In this document: positions 16,637 through 26,820 of the stretch, one piece after another
How positions within the stretch are numbered: position 1 is the stretch's first letter
Layout: every line of letters starts with the position of its first letter
NCBI GenBank assembly: GCA_013360405.1
Contig: JABWBR010000009.1
Location: 61,540 to 125,539, forward strand
From: Saprospiraceae bacterium
GTDB lineage: Bacteria; Bacteroidota; Bacteroidia; Chitinophagales; Saprospiraceae
Length of the DNA: 64,000 nt
Direction of reading: 5' to 3'
Notes under the pieces: model-generated
What the model was told of the DNA's origin: nothing
Databases searched by the model: none
What the model saw: the letters and a program-made list of their open reading frames with translations, nothing else
Translations under genes and position numbers: made by a program

Positions 16637-19033
16637 CTAGTTGCAGGGCTTAATGAAAAGCGTCGAAGTCGCACAGCAACTGGGGTTGAGCGAATTGCAC
16701 ACCGTAAGCGTATAGGTGGTGCCCACTACCGGGTCGGGGATGTGGGTGAACTCACAGCCGCCTGGACCGGATACGGTGCCGGGGCCGCCGTTGCTGGCCG
16801 ACCAGGTATACGTATACGGCCCGGTACCCCCACAGGTGTCGTACGAATCGCAGCCGCTCAGCGTGATAGGCAGGCCGTCGCAGGCACAGGGATTGTCGAT
16901 CGGGCAACTGATGAGCGGCACGATGATGCATTCCTCCACATAAAATGGCGGCGTAACTACCGAATGACAGCCGTAGGCGTCGGTGATCACAACGGTGTAA
17001 TAACCCGGCTGGTTGGCCGAGTAGTTCTGCCCAAAACCCACCGGCCCCACGCCGTTTAAGTACCAACTGTAGGTGTTGGCACTGTTGTAGGGGTTCACGG
17101 TAAGCGTGGTGGAGCCGGTCATGGAACAAAACTGCTGGTTGCCCGAAATAAGGCCGTTTGCCGGCGGCGGCAGCAGGCAAACTTCTACGATGTTGCTGTA
17201 ACAGGGATCGCAGCCGGAATTGGGGTAACTCAAGGGGCGACATTCGATGCGGTAATAAATGCAGTTGGCGCCCGCCGGCCACAAATAGGGCGATAGGGGG
17301 TTGTTGGGCGGGAAGGTCTGGGGTAGTATATTGGTGTTTTGGAGGGCGTTCGAAGCGCCGAGGTTTTGCCAGTTTACCAGGTCAAAAGAAAATTGCCATA
17401 CGGCATTGCAATTGACAAATTGGGCGGGATTGACCATGCCTACAGCGGCGTCATCGCCCGGGCAGATCAGGTAAGCGTATGGGTTAGGGGTTGCAATCAG
17501 GTTAGTCGACATGCCATCAATCAGCCCGCATACCGGCTGGGGGTCTACGTTGAAACAGACCTTGGCCGTCACCGGCGAGCAGACAAAGTTTTGGACTTTT
17601 GCCTCAAAACACAACGAGGTCGGTGTAGCCGGCATGCTGTAATTAAAGTTGACCATGTTGTCGTATGTAGGGTCGTGTACGCCGTTGATACACCATTGAA
17701 TGCTCAGGTCGCCTGTAGGCGGTATGGCCGGCGGAATAACAAAAGGATCGGTAGAGCTCAGCGACACGTCGATGTTGACCGGGCCCTCGCAAAAGGCGCC
17801 GTTGAAAGGCGTGGGGCTGTTCACCACGGTATTGACCTGGATATTGGTCACCGGGCAATAGATGCGAAAACCGGTTTCTAAAGTGGTATATGTGCAGGTG
17901 AGGTTGCCCATCGGTTTGGTAATAATGGCGCGGTATAACCTGTCGACATATCCGGTAGCGCCGCAGTTAGCGGTAATCACCCCGCCCGGCACGCCGAAAC
18001 ACAGATAACCCGAATAGGTGGGATTCAGGTTGGGGTCGACCAGCCAGCCGGTGTTGTTGTCGTTGTATTCCCATATTACGGTCGAATTAGGCGGCAGCGG
18101 CCCTGAGGCATTCTGATTGACTGCGCAGAAATGCATCGCCTCGCCGCTGCAAATCACGGCCAGGCTAACGGGAAATAGGGAAGGTTGATCGGAAATATTT
18201 ACGAAATACGCCGGAGGTATATCTGAGCATACAAAATTGCTGGTCGAGTTGACGGTGGCCAAATTGAAGCCGACCAGTGTACCGTCGTTACCGTTGCTCG
18301 TCATGTCAACAGCCTGCGTACCTAGTGGGTTGGGGCCATCGGCAACAACTGCCGGGGTCTGGTCAAAAGTCCAGTTGAATACCAGGTCGGGCGAGTTGCC
18401 CCCCAGGGTGCAGTCTTTGAAATCGCATATCTCGGTGGAAGTTCGCTCACGATCCCATAGTCGCACCTCATCCACGCGGCCCTCCCACTCGTCGGGGGGT
18501 GAGCCGCCGCCGCCCCAGCGGCCTATGCGCAATTCCGAGAAATTGAAGGCGCCTGTAGTGGCTCCGTTAAAGGTAAGCGGCAGGCAGTCGAGGTACACTT
18601 TGACGGTATTCGTGCTGCTGTTGCGCGTTACCGCAATATGATGCCAGTTGTTGCGAATATTATTGGGGTCAAGCAGGATAGGGACTACGCTACTAGACGT
18701 CGAATTGTTCCAATATAAGTTTAATTCGCCGCCACATTCCCCCACTTCGAGTCGGGTACCACTACCAGGAGGGCCTACCAGACCGATAAGTCGCTTATAG
18801 TTGCCGATGCAACTCGTGGAAACGCTCGTCGCACTGGAATAAAACCAGGCTTCAATAGTGAAATCGATATTGCCTGCCATCACGGGAGTGGTGGTAGTTA
18901 GATCCCTGGAAATGAAGTCGCCATTCCCGTCGAAAGCCATGGCCAGGTTGGTGCATTGGCCCACTACATGTTGTGAGCCCAACAGCCCTAATAGTCCAAT
19001 GAAAAGTGTCTGGAGTTTAGTTTTTTTTATCAT
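16637..19033 (-). CDS. Secreted LamG-domain protein without a recognisable sorting domain
   Basis: A 798-residue protein with a signal peptide (LFIGLLGLLGSQHVVGQ). A concanavalin-like LamG domain spans about 27-225 (LAMAFDGNGDF, DFTIEAWFY, NWHHIAVTRN, RVDEVRLWDR). Ig/PKD-like cysteine-rich modules follow to the end, which is SCCATSTLFIKPCN. No PNP..GMYxxK type T9SS domain is present, unlike its operon partners. It is first gene of the operon, with a 105-nt leader after promoter B. It may be periplasmic or outer-membrane associated, or exported bound to a partner. LamG domains commonly bind glycans or proteins; no specific substrate is indicated. Confidence 0.85.
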   Translation of the reverse strand: MIKKTKLQTLFIGLLGLLGSQHVVGQCTNLAMAFDGNGDFISRDLTTTTPVMAGNIDFTIEAWFYSSATSVSTSCIGNYKRLIGLVGPPGSGTRLEVGECGGELNLYWNNSTSSSVVPILLDPNNIRNNWHHIAVTRNSSTNTVKVYLDCLPLTFNGATTGAFNFSELRIGRWGGGGSPPDEWEGRVDEVRLWDRERTSTEICDFKDCTLGGNSPDLVFNWTFDQTPAVVADGPNPLGTQAVDMTSNGNDGTLVGFNLATVNSTSNFVCSDIPPAYFVNISDQPSLFPVSLAVICSGEAMHFCAVNQNASGPLPPNSTVIWEYNDNNTGWLVDPNLNPTYSGYLCFGVPGGVITANCGATGYVDRLYRAIITKPMGNLTCTYTTLETGFRIYCPVTNIQVNTVVNSPTPFNGAFCEGPVNIDVSLSSTDPFVIPPAIPPTGDLSIQWCINGVHDPTYDNMVNFNYSMPATPTSLCFEAKVQNFVCSPVTAKVCFNVDPQPVCGLIDGMSTNLIATPNPYAYLICPGDDAAVGMVNPAQFVNCNAVWQFSFDLVNWQNLGASNALQNTNILPQTFPPNNPLSPYLWPAGANCIYYRIECRPLSYPNSGCDPCYSNIVEVCLLPPPANGLISGNQQFCSMTGSTTLTVNPYNSANTYSWYLNGVGPVGFGQNYSANQPGYYTVVITDAYGCHSVVTPPFYVEECIIVPLISCPIDNPCACDGLPITLSGCDSYDTCGGTGPYTYTWSASNGGPGTVSGPGGCEFTHIPDPVVGTTYTLTVCNSLNPSCCATSTLFIKPCN

Positions 19034-19138
19034 AACAATTTGGTTTTTAATAAAATAATAAAAAAGCCGGACAAGTCGGCTTGCCTAAAGGAGCGTCTGA
19101 TTGAAGCAAAAAGGAGAGTGTCGCTGTTATTGGTAAGA

Positions 19139-19208
19139 TAAAAATAGGCTACCTCTCGTTACCATGCTTTATTACATGATATTCGGTAGAAATGGAGTGA
19201 TATTCGGT
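19139..19208 (-). promoter_or_regulatory. Promoter B with 21-bp-spaced direct-repeat operator
   Basis: On the minus strand two identical half-sites ACCGAATATCA occupy 19208-19198 and 19187-19177, 21 bp apart. After 30 bp comes TATTTTTA (19146-19139), a near match to TAnnTTTG. The start codon at 19033 is 105 nt further. A small hairpin (AAGCCG/CGGCTT, 19064-19082) sits in the leader. The distal half-site overlaps the left arm of the hairpin repeat that follows the neighbouring giant gene. Confidence 0.65.
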
Positions 19209-19246
19209 TGTCTGTTATCAGTTTTGAACCGATAACAGACAACCGA
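19204..19246. terminator. 16-bp-arm hairpin repeat, copy 2
   Basis: The arms TCGGTTGTCTGTTATC (19204-19219) and GATAACAGACAACCGA (19231-19246) are perfectly complementary around an 11-nt loop. The repeat begins 12 bp beyond the stop of the giant gene at 19258. Together with copy 1 at 4122-4164 it marks the 3' end of a surface-protein unit, so it probably acts as a terminator or transcript-end stabiliser. Confidence 0.65.
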
Positions 19247-19257
19247 GAACGGATAAC

Positions 19258-22200
19258 CTACAACTTCACAACCCTCATCACTTTCACCACTCTGCCCTCA
19301 GACAGCACCTTCACAAAGTACATCCCCGCCGGCAAATCGGCGATTTGTACTTCCATCTGCCCGGCGCCTTCTGGCACAGAGAAGGAGCGCAGCGTGTGCC
19401 CCAACGGACCGGCGATTTCTACCCGGCCTTCGGGCCAGGGTGCGCCCTGCCAGTCGAGGGTGAATTGACCGGTGTTGGGGTTGGGATAGAGGAGCAGGCG
19501 TTGTTTGAGCTCTGGTTCCGATTGCGAGGTGATTACGCTGCCGTCTACGCAGAAGTAATCGAGGTCGATGACGGTGAGCGAGCCGGGGCCTTGTTCGTCG
19601 CTGAATGGGCCTGTGACATAGATGGCCGGCCGCACCCGCACGCCGGGCTGGTCACCGCACGCGGCCGTAGCATCCCAGCCGCTGATGTCGTAGGGGATTT
19701 CAACTTCGAATTCTTCCTCGGGGTTGTCGCTGTCGGGCAGTTCGATGCGGGCCACTTCGTAGCAGTCGGCGCTTTCGCAAACGCCAAATTCGTAGTTGTC
19801 GCCACTGAAAAACTGTACTACAATAGCGCTTTTGATGCCCTGTGTTTTGATGCCGTGGCGCAGGCTGATGGTGCCGGTGTCTTTGGCTAAGCAGATGGGT
19901 TCGATGGTACCCGTTACATCAGCAGAATTAAAGTTACCCCGTTTTTTTATGACCTTATGGCCATCTCTTTCGTCCACGTGCGGGTCGCCCCAAATGCGGG
20001 TCCAGCCTGCCGTCGTGCCGTCTTCGAGGAAACTGCCCAATACGGCGCCTTCTTCAAAGGTGGGATTGGGGTATACCGAGGTTTCGCACTCTGCTTGTTT
20101 TGTACACTTCACCATAATGGTTCGGCTATATACCCACGACTCGCATAAACTGCCGTCTGAACGCCGCCGGAGCACGGTCATATACACGGTATAAGTCCCG
20201 CTCGATGGGAAGGTGTGGCAGAAGGTCTGGTTGCCCAGACTGGTACCGACAGGCGGGTTGATAGGCGAATTGATCATCCATTCTACGTCATCACAATCGG
20301 AAAGCCCCAGCGGAGTGAAACACACTCTGCAGGAGGTAGTGGAATAAGCATGGGCAAATCCCTGGTTGACGTCGCTGATCAGGGTCGGCAGATCGCAGGG
20401 GCAGGGATCGGGGCAATCAGGAACCAACAAGGTAATAGTGCAGGTGCAGGTGTCGTTGCCGCAATAACCGGTCAGATTAAGGGTGTATACGCCCGGCTGC
20501 GCAAAATAGGAAGCGAGCAAGGGTAACCCAAACAATGGATTCGACGGTACCATACCCGAAGCGATGCTGCCGTTATTGGGGTCCAGCAGATCCCACTCGA
20601 TGTCCGTTGAATCCGGACAGGTAGTGCCGTCACATTGGAAAATACCGGTAAACATATAGCCATTGCCCGATAGTGCACAGCCAAGGCCTACAGGAGGGCC
20701 GCCGCACACGGCAGGCCGGCTCATAAGGCCCTGCGGCCCGCGAATGAACATATCGGTGAAGCCGCCGCAATGGCAGGTGTCGGGCAGGCACATGCCCAGT
20801 TTGTGGACGTAAGCAGACACGGAGCTGCCACTAATAATATTTAAAACAGGCGTGCCCGGGTCAAAGTCTGTAGTACCCCTGAAATTGCCGGCAGTGTAGA
20901 CGTTGTTTTGTCCATCCAAAGCGATGGCATTGCCTAAAGCCGCTTGTGTACTGTGCAGCGCTTTGGCCCACATGAAATCGCCATTGGGGCCTAGTTTCGC
21001 GATAAAGCCGTCTAAAATGCCAATGGCGGTTATGTTGTAAATACCCACACCGGGATCAAAGTCGATACTTCCTGAAAATCGCCCGGTAGTAAGAATATTA
21101 CCTTGCGCATCCAGAACAATCGAGTGCCCAAAACTAGTGTTCGTACTATTATATGATTTGGCCCATATTAAGCTGCCTGAAGGGTTATATTTGGCAATAA
21201 ATGGGCTGGGATTTGAAGCGATTAGATTAAAAACCCCAGCTCCGGGATCGCAATCCATTGTGCCTACAAAGTGCCCTGTAATATTGATATTTCCAGCAGC
21301 ATCAGCAGCAATGGCCCGAGCTTCTTCTCCCTGAGGGCCCGCAATTTGAAGCGCATAAATAAAATTACCGGCGTTATCCAATTTGCATATAAATACATCT
21401 TCGATGCCAACAGGAGTAAGTGTAAATACTGCCGCCCCAGGATCAAAATCTACCGGAACGCTAAAGTAGCCGGTGGCGTATATGTTTCCGGACGGGTCGA
21501 GTGTAAGTGCATGGCATTTTTTTGCAATAGAACCGCCGGAATCAAACTCTTTAACCCAGACCAATCCACCTGAGCCGTCCAATTTGCACACAAATGAATT
21601 TGAACCGGTAAGACTAAATACACCCGGCCCCGGGTCGAAATCGGTAGTACCGTTATAGTCTCCTCCTATATATATGTTGCCTGATCCATCTACCACGATT
21701 GTCTCACTGATAATACTGACGGTGGCAGCGCCTCCGATTTGTTTGGCCCAGACAAAATTGCCGGCATTATCCATTTTTTGTACGAATACATCCTGACCTG
21801 TAGTGGTCATATTGAAGATACCAAGACCGGGATCAAAATCAACAGTGCCGGTGAAATGTCCGACTACGTATACAAAACCTCCTGCATCTACAAAAATACC
21901 ATATCCGCTTTCACTGTTAGTACCGCCTATTTGACGTATCCATTGCAAGCTTCCAGAGGCGTCAAGTTTAGCTACATAAACATCAGTCATGCCATTGGAA
22001 GTAATATTTAACACACCTGGGCCAGGGTCAAAATCAACAGTACTAGTGAAATTTCCGGTTACATAAGTATTACCCGCCTGATCCGCTCGCATATCAAATG
22101 CAGTAGAGCTAAAATTCCCGACAAACGCACTCACCCACTCAAAACAACAACTATCCCCCGGACTCGTACACCCCAGCGACTCCAAATACAACACACAAGA

Positions 22201-25200
22201 ATCACAAGCCACCCCTCCGCACATGCCGGTCATGGTCAGCGCGTATGTACCGGGCTGAACAAACCAGGTGGGGTCTAATGTGAAGTTAAATCCCGGATTG
22301 GCCGTAATTGGCCCGGCACTGCTCTGTATCGGGCTGCCCTGCGGGTCGGTCAATACCCACTGTATGGGATTGTTGCTGGGGCAGGAGGAGCCCATACACT
22401 GGAAGAGTCCGTTGACTCGCGGCAGGAAGGTCTGATTGCAGTCTACACCCATAGTATCGCCGCACATAAATGGCAGGTTCATGATGCCCTGCGTGGGCCG
22501 GTAGGTCGTGCCCGAAAATCCGCCGCATTCGCAGCAGGTAGGCACGGAAAAGTTGATGGTACAAGTGCACGAATCCGTACCACAATGCCCGGTAAGTACG
22601 ATCTGGTAGTTGCCCGGACCGGCAAGCTGGTTGTAGGCAAATGCGATAAAATGAGGGCTCCCGGGTTGAATGCTGCCCGACACAAGCGCCGGCCCCCCAC
22701 TTGCCGGGACAATCTCATAATCAACGCTTAGTATGCAAAGCGGATCCGAACACAGCAAACTCCACTGGAACCAATACAGCGCGTCTGACCCGATACAGGG
22801 TAACATCACGGACGTGCTGTCGCAAAGCGCGGGCAAATTGGGCCCGCTTAGGAAGTTGTAGAATTCCAGGTTTTGGAAGCCCAGGCATGCACAGGTATCG
22901 CAGTCGATGGTCACGTCGAAAGAGCAGGAAGTCATATTGTTGCACCAATCGGTGGCGGTGTAGGTGACCGTTGATGTGCCGGAGCTAAACGTCGTACCGC
23001 TGGCGTCACCTGAACCCGACGCCGTAGTAGCGCCGCTGATGGCGTAGGTCACTGTGGGCGTACCGCAATTGTCGCTGGCGCCCAGCGAGTGGATGCCAAA
23101 TACCGGCATGTCGCAATTGGGCGCGAGGGCCGTGAAGGTCATGTCCTGTGGACAGTTGATGCTGGGCGGGATATTGTCGCTTACCGTTACCGTAATGGCA
23201 TCGCTCGCCATGGTTCCATCTTCACAGGTAACGGATACGCAAAAATCGTATTCCCCACAGGGCAACATCAAATCGAGCATTTGGGTGGATTCGCCGCTGC
23301 ACCATTGGTAGCTGTACCCGGACGGCCCGGAAGCCACGGCGTCAAGTTGTACGTGGCCGCAGTTGTTGACAAAGATGGTGTTGATGGTAACATCGCAGGG
23401 TGGGGGAGGAGTACACTCCCTGAAACTGATGCAATCCAGCGCAAAGTCGTTGCCGTAAGGATTGAGGTCGAGGCTTAATATTTCCAACCGGTATTGGTTG
23501 TTGGGATTTAAAGGATCTTGCGGGGGCGTCCAATTAAGGCATATAGTTTCCCATTGATCCGGTATTTCGGGAAGTATCATGGATTGGGAAGTGACAATAC
23601 TATTATTCAAAGCATTGACTATTTGAATCTGTACGTTGGGGTCATAAGGATTATAGGTGGGGTTGGGTGTTGTTAAATTATTGGCAGCAACCGAAAAAGT
23701 GTATTGGAGGCCGGGCGTTACGGTTACCGGCTGTTTCCATGCAATGGCAGGAACCGGCCCTATGTCGCCATTTATTAATAAAAAATAATCGTTAATCGGA
23801 TCGCCAGATTTGCCTATGCAACTCCAAATGCCGCCTGTTTGAGCGCCGTTTTGCAGGGCATACGATTTAGTTACAACGGCGCCTGCACTCGGCGGGTAGT
23901 CGGTGCTGAAAGTGGAATTAGGTCCGAAATTTCCATCATTTACTAACTCGGAGCCAACTGTCGAATTAACAGGGCAGCAGGATGAGGATGCCGGTATGGG
24001 ATTGGGAAACGGAAACGATGCCCCTGACGTGCAGGCGAATCCCAGCACTGCCGTAGTAGTTCGGACGGTAATATGGCTGGAGTCGCCAACCCCGGTTACC
24101 GATAAACGCATAATGGTTAAGTTAAAGTCAATAAAATCGCCACTTACAGGAGTCAGTCGCACCAGGTTATTACTCAACATCTCAATCGTTAGATCGCCAA
24201 TGAAAAGTTCTGTTGCAGCAATCTCCCCTTCAGCTAATTCAATTTCAATACCGGTAAAACAGTAATTCTGCCTGAGGTTGATCGATACGACATAAGAAGA
24301 AACGTCATTGCTATTAGCGATAGGTTGTATATTCACATAGGTAGAATCACAAGAACACTCCGGACATATCCCAAAATTCCGCACAACCGGATCAGGAGAA
24401 CCCAAATTGACAAGATACTTGCTATCAAAGGGTATTCTAGGCGTCCAGCCGGGTTGGTTTAGTACCCTGCAATAATAGAGCCCTAATGGCAAATCAGCAA
24501 AAGCATATTCTCCATTGGCGTCGGTGACTTGTTCGGCAAGAACAGTCGTTTCCGTGTCATCAAGTAATTGTACCGTCCATCCTGGTAAAACAGGTTGGTC
24601 GGTAAAGGGCAAAGAGTCGCATACCTGGTAAACAGTACCGGTGATGTCGCCAAAAGGAGAAATACAACGCTTGAAGCTGATATCGTCAAGGGCAAAGTCG
24701 TTGCCCGTACCCGCGGTGTTGAGGTCTACCAGGCAAAGGGTAACGGATGTGTTCGTACCCGATTCCCACAACGTGCAGTATTTTTCCCAATTACACGAAG
24801 TACCGGAGGCGAAAAATCCCGCTCCATACGAAACATTATTCACTAACAACATCAGATTGGCGGGCGAGGCGCTTGTCAGCGACGCTACCCAGGTTTCAAA
24901 AAGATAGCTGCTGTTGGGTGTCACGGTATAAGTCTGGCACCAGATGGTACTGCTTGTACTGGCAGCGCCATTCACCACGAGCATATTGCCCGATCCTGTG
25001 GTATGGTCGCCGCAACTGGTAAACCCGGCGTTGATCTGGCTCGGATTTGAGCCCACCCAGTATTGACCGGGCTGCAGGGGCGGTGTATTGGTAAATGTAT
25101 ATCCGGAGCTGAAGCCCGTGTTACCACTTGTGAAATTGCTGTTAGTGGCCAGGTTATTGTTGGCTGGCTGCGACCCCGCAGGGCAGGCGCAAAATAGCTG

Positions 25201-26778
25201 CGGCGGCGGGCAGTTTCCAAAATTTACCACCCGCAGTTCGGATGCAGCCAATGTAACCGCCAGCTGACCGCTTGCCGGCACATTAGGCGTCCAACCAGGT
25301 TGTGCTATTTCTTTAACAATATATTGACCAAGCGGAAGGTCAGTGAAAGCATAACTGCCGTCAGCACCGGTTACTTGTTCACCGATGATGGTGCCCATGC
25401 TGTTTAATAATTGAATCGTCCAACCGGCAATAGGCGTTTGATCATTATAGGCAAGGCCGTTGCATTCTTTGTATTTCACCCCGATGATGCTGGCGTTCAT
25501 GGGGTTGGGGCAGGCGTTGGCTTGCTGCCAGGTCCTCGGCCCACCAGTAAGGTTGGTCCCCATGGGCTCATCGTAAAACTCGATATCGGGCAGCACCGGG
25601 CCGTTATACAGAGTGCTGACCGACGTGAGGAAAACGTCGTCTTCCACTTCGGTCATGCAGGTATTGAGTTCCAGGTCGCTCAGCGACATAAAGGCGCAGT
25701 TCTGGCCGAACCCGCCGGTTTCAACGGTGCGACCATCTACATAAGCGAGCTGGGCGGGCGATAAAAAGGAGAGATGGGAGGCGGTTTGCGTCAACACGCC
25801 GTTGTCGAGGGTTTTTGTCCACAACAATTGGGGGTCGCCTCCGCTTACGGATATCCTGGCGCAGGCTTCCCTGACTTTTCGCCCGCCCAGAAAAATGCTG
25901 CCGGCAGCGGTGAAAACATTGTTTACCGCCGTAAACCCGTTGACGTTCACTTCCCATTGGTTAACAAGGTCTACGTCGAACGAGATGAGTTGCACTTTTT
26001 CCTGCTGAAAATTATAACCCACGGCGTAAAAGCCGGCGCCGCCGGCGGAGGCCACGTCGATATAAGTAAAGGGTTGCGCCGGCGTAGCGCCGTTAAACAG
26101 GGCGCCGGTATTATTGGCCCGCACGATGAGGCCCTCGCCGCTGCGGTGGCCGGCAAGGATGAGGTCGCCGTTGGGCATGGCCAGCAGGACGTTGGTGAAT
26201 TCGTCATCGACGCTGCTGAGGTATATTTTTTTCCAGTTGATATCGCCGTTTTCGTCGATGTTCATGAGGAAGACGTCGTCGACGGCGGGTTGGGCTTGCA
26301 ACTGGTGGCCGAGCACGTAGTAAGGGTGCGTACCGGTCTGCGGCACGGGATTGCGCACAATGCGGTCGAAGCCGTCGCGGTTGGGTTGGTCGTAGGAGCG
26401 CAGCCAGGTAAAAGTACCGGTAGCGGTCACGCGGCCCATAATACCCCGGCTGGTATTGTCGTCGGGTAGGGAGCGGCCCACCACCAGCAGGTCGCCATTG
26501 GGGGTCAACACAGCGTCGTTCCATTGCGAGGCGGTATTGACGCTCAGGGTCCATTGCAGTTCGCCGGCGGCGTTGAGGCGGGTCACGGTGGCGCGTGGCG
26601 GCTGTCCGTTGGTGATTTCTGCCGTGCCGAGCACATAATAGTTGGTCCCGCTTTTGATGACTTTGTTGAAAGTCTCATCCAGGTTGGTGCCGAATTGGCG
26701 CTGGAATTGGGCGGAAGCCGGAGCGGTCAGCAATAAGCTGATTGCAAGGATGAACAGGTGGCGTAAAACTGGGCGCAT
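19258..26778 (-). CDS. Giant T9SS-sorted protein with SdrD-B-like, HYR and seven-repeat propeller domains
   Basis: A 2506-residue protein. The ATG at 26778 gives a clean signal peptide (LRHLFILAISLLLTAPASA), so the TTG nine codons upstream is not used here. In order: propeller-like region (24-420); SdrD-B-like domain (425-525, GWTIQLLNS..GSYAFTDLPLGQYIV); jelly-roll-like (540-705); a second SdrD-B-like domain (707-803); cohesin-like segment (808-923); a second jelly-roll-like (938-1123); HYR (1195-1290); cysteine-rich modules (1297-1546); seven SBBP-type repeats each with a DFDPG-like turn (about 1546-1997), which fits a seven-bladed propeller; cysteine-rich modules; and a T9SS sorting domain (about 2428-2506). 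It is a paralogue of the 5253-12848 protein. It is monocistronic between promoter C and a hairpin repeat. Probably a cell-surface structural or adhesive protein. Confidence 0.9.
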   Translation of the reverse strand: MRPVLRHLFILAISLLLTAPASAQFQRQFGTNLDETFNKVIKSGTNYYVLGTAEITNGQPPRATVTRLNAAGELQWTLSVNTASQWNDAVLTPNGDLLVVGRSLPDDNTSRGIMGRVTATGTFTWLRSYDQPNRDGFDRIVRNPVPQTGTHPYYVLGHQLQAQPAVDDVFLMNIDENGDINWKKIYLSSVDDEFTNVLLAMPNGDLILAGHRSGEGLIVRANNTGALFNGATPAQPFTYIDVASAGGAGFYAVGYNFQQEKVQLISFDVDLVNQWEVNVNGFTAVNNVFTAAGSIFLGGRKVREACARISVSGGDPQLLWTKTLDNGVLTQTASHLSFLSPAQLAYVDGRTVETGGFGQNCAFMSLSDLELNTCMTEVEDDVFLTSVSTLYNGPVLPDIEFYDEPMGTNLTGGPRTWQQANACPNPMNASIIGVKYKECNGLAYNDQTPIAGWTIQLLNSMGTIIGEQVTGADGSYAFTDLPLGQYIVKEIAQPGWTPNVPASGQLAVTLAASELRVVNFGNCPPPQLFCACPAGSQPANNNLATNSNFTSGNTGFSSGYTFTNTPPLQPGQYWVGSNPSQINAGFTSCGDHTTGSGNMLVVNGAASTSSTIWCQTYTVTPNSSYLFETWVASLTSASPANLMLLVNNVSYGAGFFASGTSCNWEKYCTLWESGTNTSVTLCLVDLNTAGTGNDFALDDISFKRCISPFGDITGTVYQVCDSLPFTDQPVLPGWTVQLLDDTETTVLAEQVTDANGEYAFADLPLGLYYCRVLNQPGWTPRIPFDSKYLVNLGSPDPVVRNFGICPECSCDSTYVNIQPIANSNDVSSYVVSINLRQNYCFTGIEIELAEGEIAATELFIGDLTIEMLSNNLVRLTPVSGDFIDFNLTIMRLSVTGVGDSSHITVRTTTAVLGFACTSGASFPFPNPIPASSSCCPVNSTVGSELVNDGNFGPNSTFSTDYPPSAGAVVTKSYALQNGAQTGGIWSCIGKSGDPINDYFLLINGDIGPVPAIAWKQPVTVTPGLQYTFSVAANNLTTPNPTYNPYDPNVQIQIVNALNNSIVTSQSMILPEIPDQWETICLNWTPPQDPLNPNNQYRLEILSLDLNPYGNDFALDCISFRECTPPPPCDVTINTIFVNNCGHVQLDAVASGPSGYSYQWCSGESTQMLDLMLPCGEYDFCVSVTCEDGTMASDAITVTVSDNIPPSINCPQDMTFTALAPNCDMPVFGIHSLGASDNCGTPTVTYAISGATTASGSGDASGTTFSSGTSTVTYTATDWCNNMTSCSFDVTIDCDTCACLGFQNLEFYNFLSGPNLPALCDSTSVMLPCIGSDALYWFQWSLLCSDPLCILSVDYEIVPASGGPALVSGSIQPGSPHFIAFAYNQLAGPGNYQIVLTGHCGTDSCTCTINFSVPTCCECGGFSGTTYRPTQGIMNLPFMCGDTMGVDCNQTFLPRVNGLFQCMGSSCPSNNPIQWVLTDPQGSPIQSSAGPITANPGFNFTLDPTWFVQPGTYALTMTGMCGGVACDSCVLYLESLGCTSPGDSCCFEWVSAFVGNFSSTAFDMRADQAGNTYVTGNFTSTVDFDPGPGVLNITSNGMTDVYVAKLDASGSLQWIRQIGGTNSESGYGIFVDAGGFVYVVGHFTGTVDFDPGLGIFNMTTTGQDVFVQKMDNAGNFVWAKQIGGAATVSIISETIVVDGSGNIYIGGDYNGTTDFDPGPGVFSLTGSNSFVCKLDGSGGLVWVKEFDSGGSIAKKCHALTLDPSGNIYATGYFSVPVDFDPGAAVFTLTPVGIEDVFICKLDNAGNFIYALQIAGPQGEEARAIAADAAGNINITGHFVGTMDCDPGAGVFNLIASNPSPFIAKYNPSGSLIWAKSYNSTNTSFGHSIVLDAQGNILTTGRFSGSIDFDPGVGIYNITAIGILDGFIAKLGPNGDFMWAKALHSTQAALGNAIALDGQNNVYTAGNFRGTTDFDPGTPVLNIISGSSVSAYVHKLGMCLPDTCHCGGFTDMFIRGPQGLMSRPAVCGGPPVGLGCALSGNGYMFTGIFQCDGTTCPDSTDIEWDLLDPNNGSIASGMVPSNPLFGLPLLASYFAQPGVYTLNLTGYCGNDTCTCTITLLVPDCPDPCPCDLPTLISDVNQGFAHAYSTTSCRVCFTPLGLSDCDDVEWMINSPINPPVGTSLGNQTFCHTFPSSGTYTVYMTVLRRRSDGSLCESWVYSRTIMVKCTKQAECETSVYPNPTFEEGAVLGSFLEDGTTAGWTRIWGDPHVDERDGHKVIKKRGNFNSADVTGTIEPICLAKDTGTISLRHGIKTQGIKSAIVVQFFSGDNYEFGVCESADCYEVARIELPDSDNPEEEFEVEIPYDISGWDATAACGDQPGVRVRPAIYVTGPFSDEQGPGSLTVIDLDYFCVDGSVITSQSEPELKQRLLLYPNPNTGQFTLDWQGAPWPEGRVEIAGPLGHTLRSFSVPEGAGQMEVQIADLPAGMYFVKVLSEGRVVKVMRVVKL

Positions 26779-26820
26779 AGAACTGTGATTAGCTTGGTTT
26801 GACAATGATATACGGGGTTT

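Noticed and set aside
19064..19082. Leader hairpin AAGCCG/CGGCTT as a riboswitch or attenuator
   Set aside because: It is only a 6-bp stem, with no U-tract and no match to a known aptamer; kept only as a note within promoter B.
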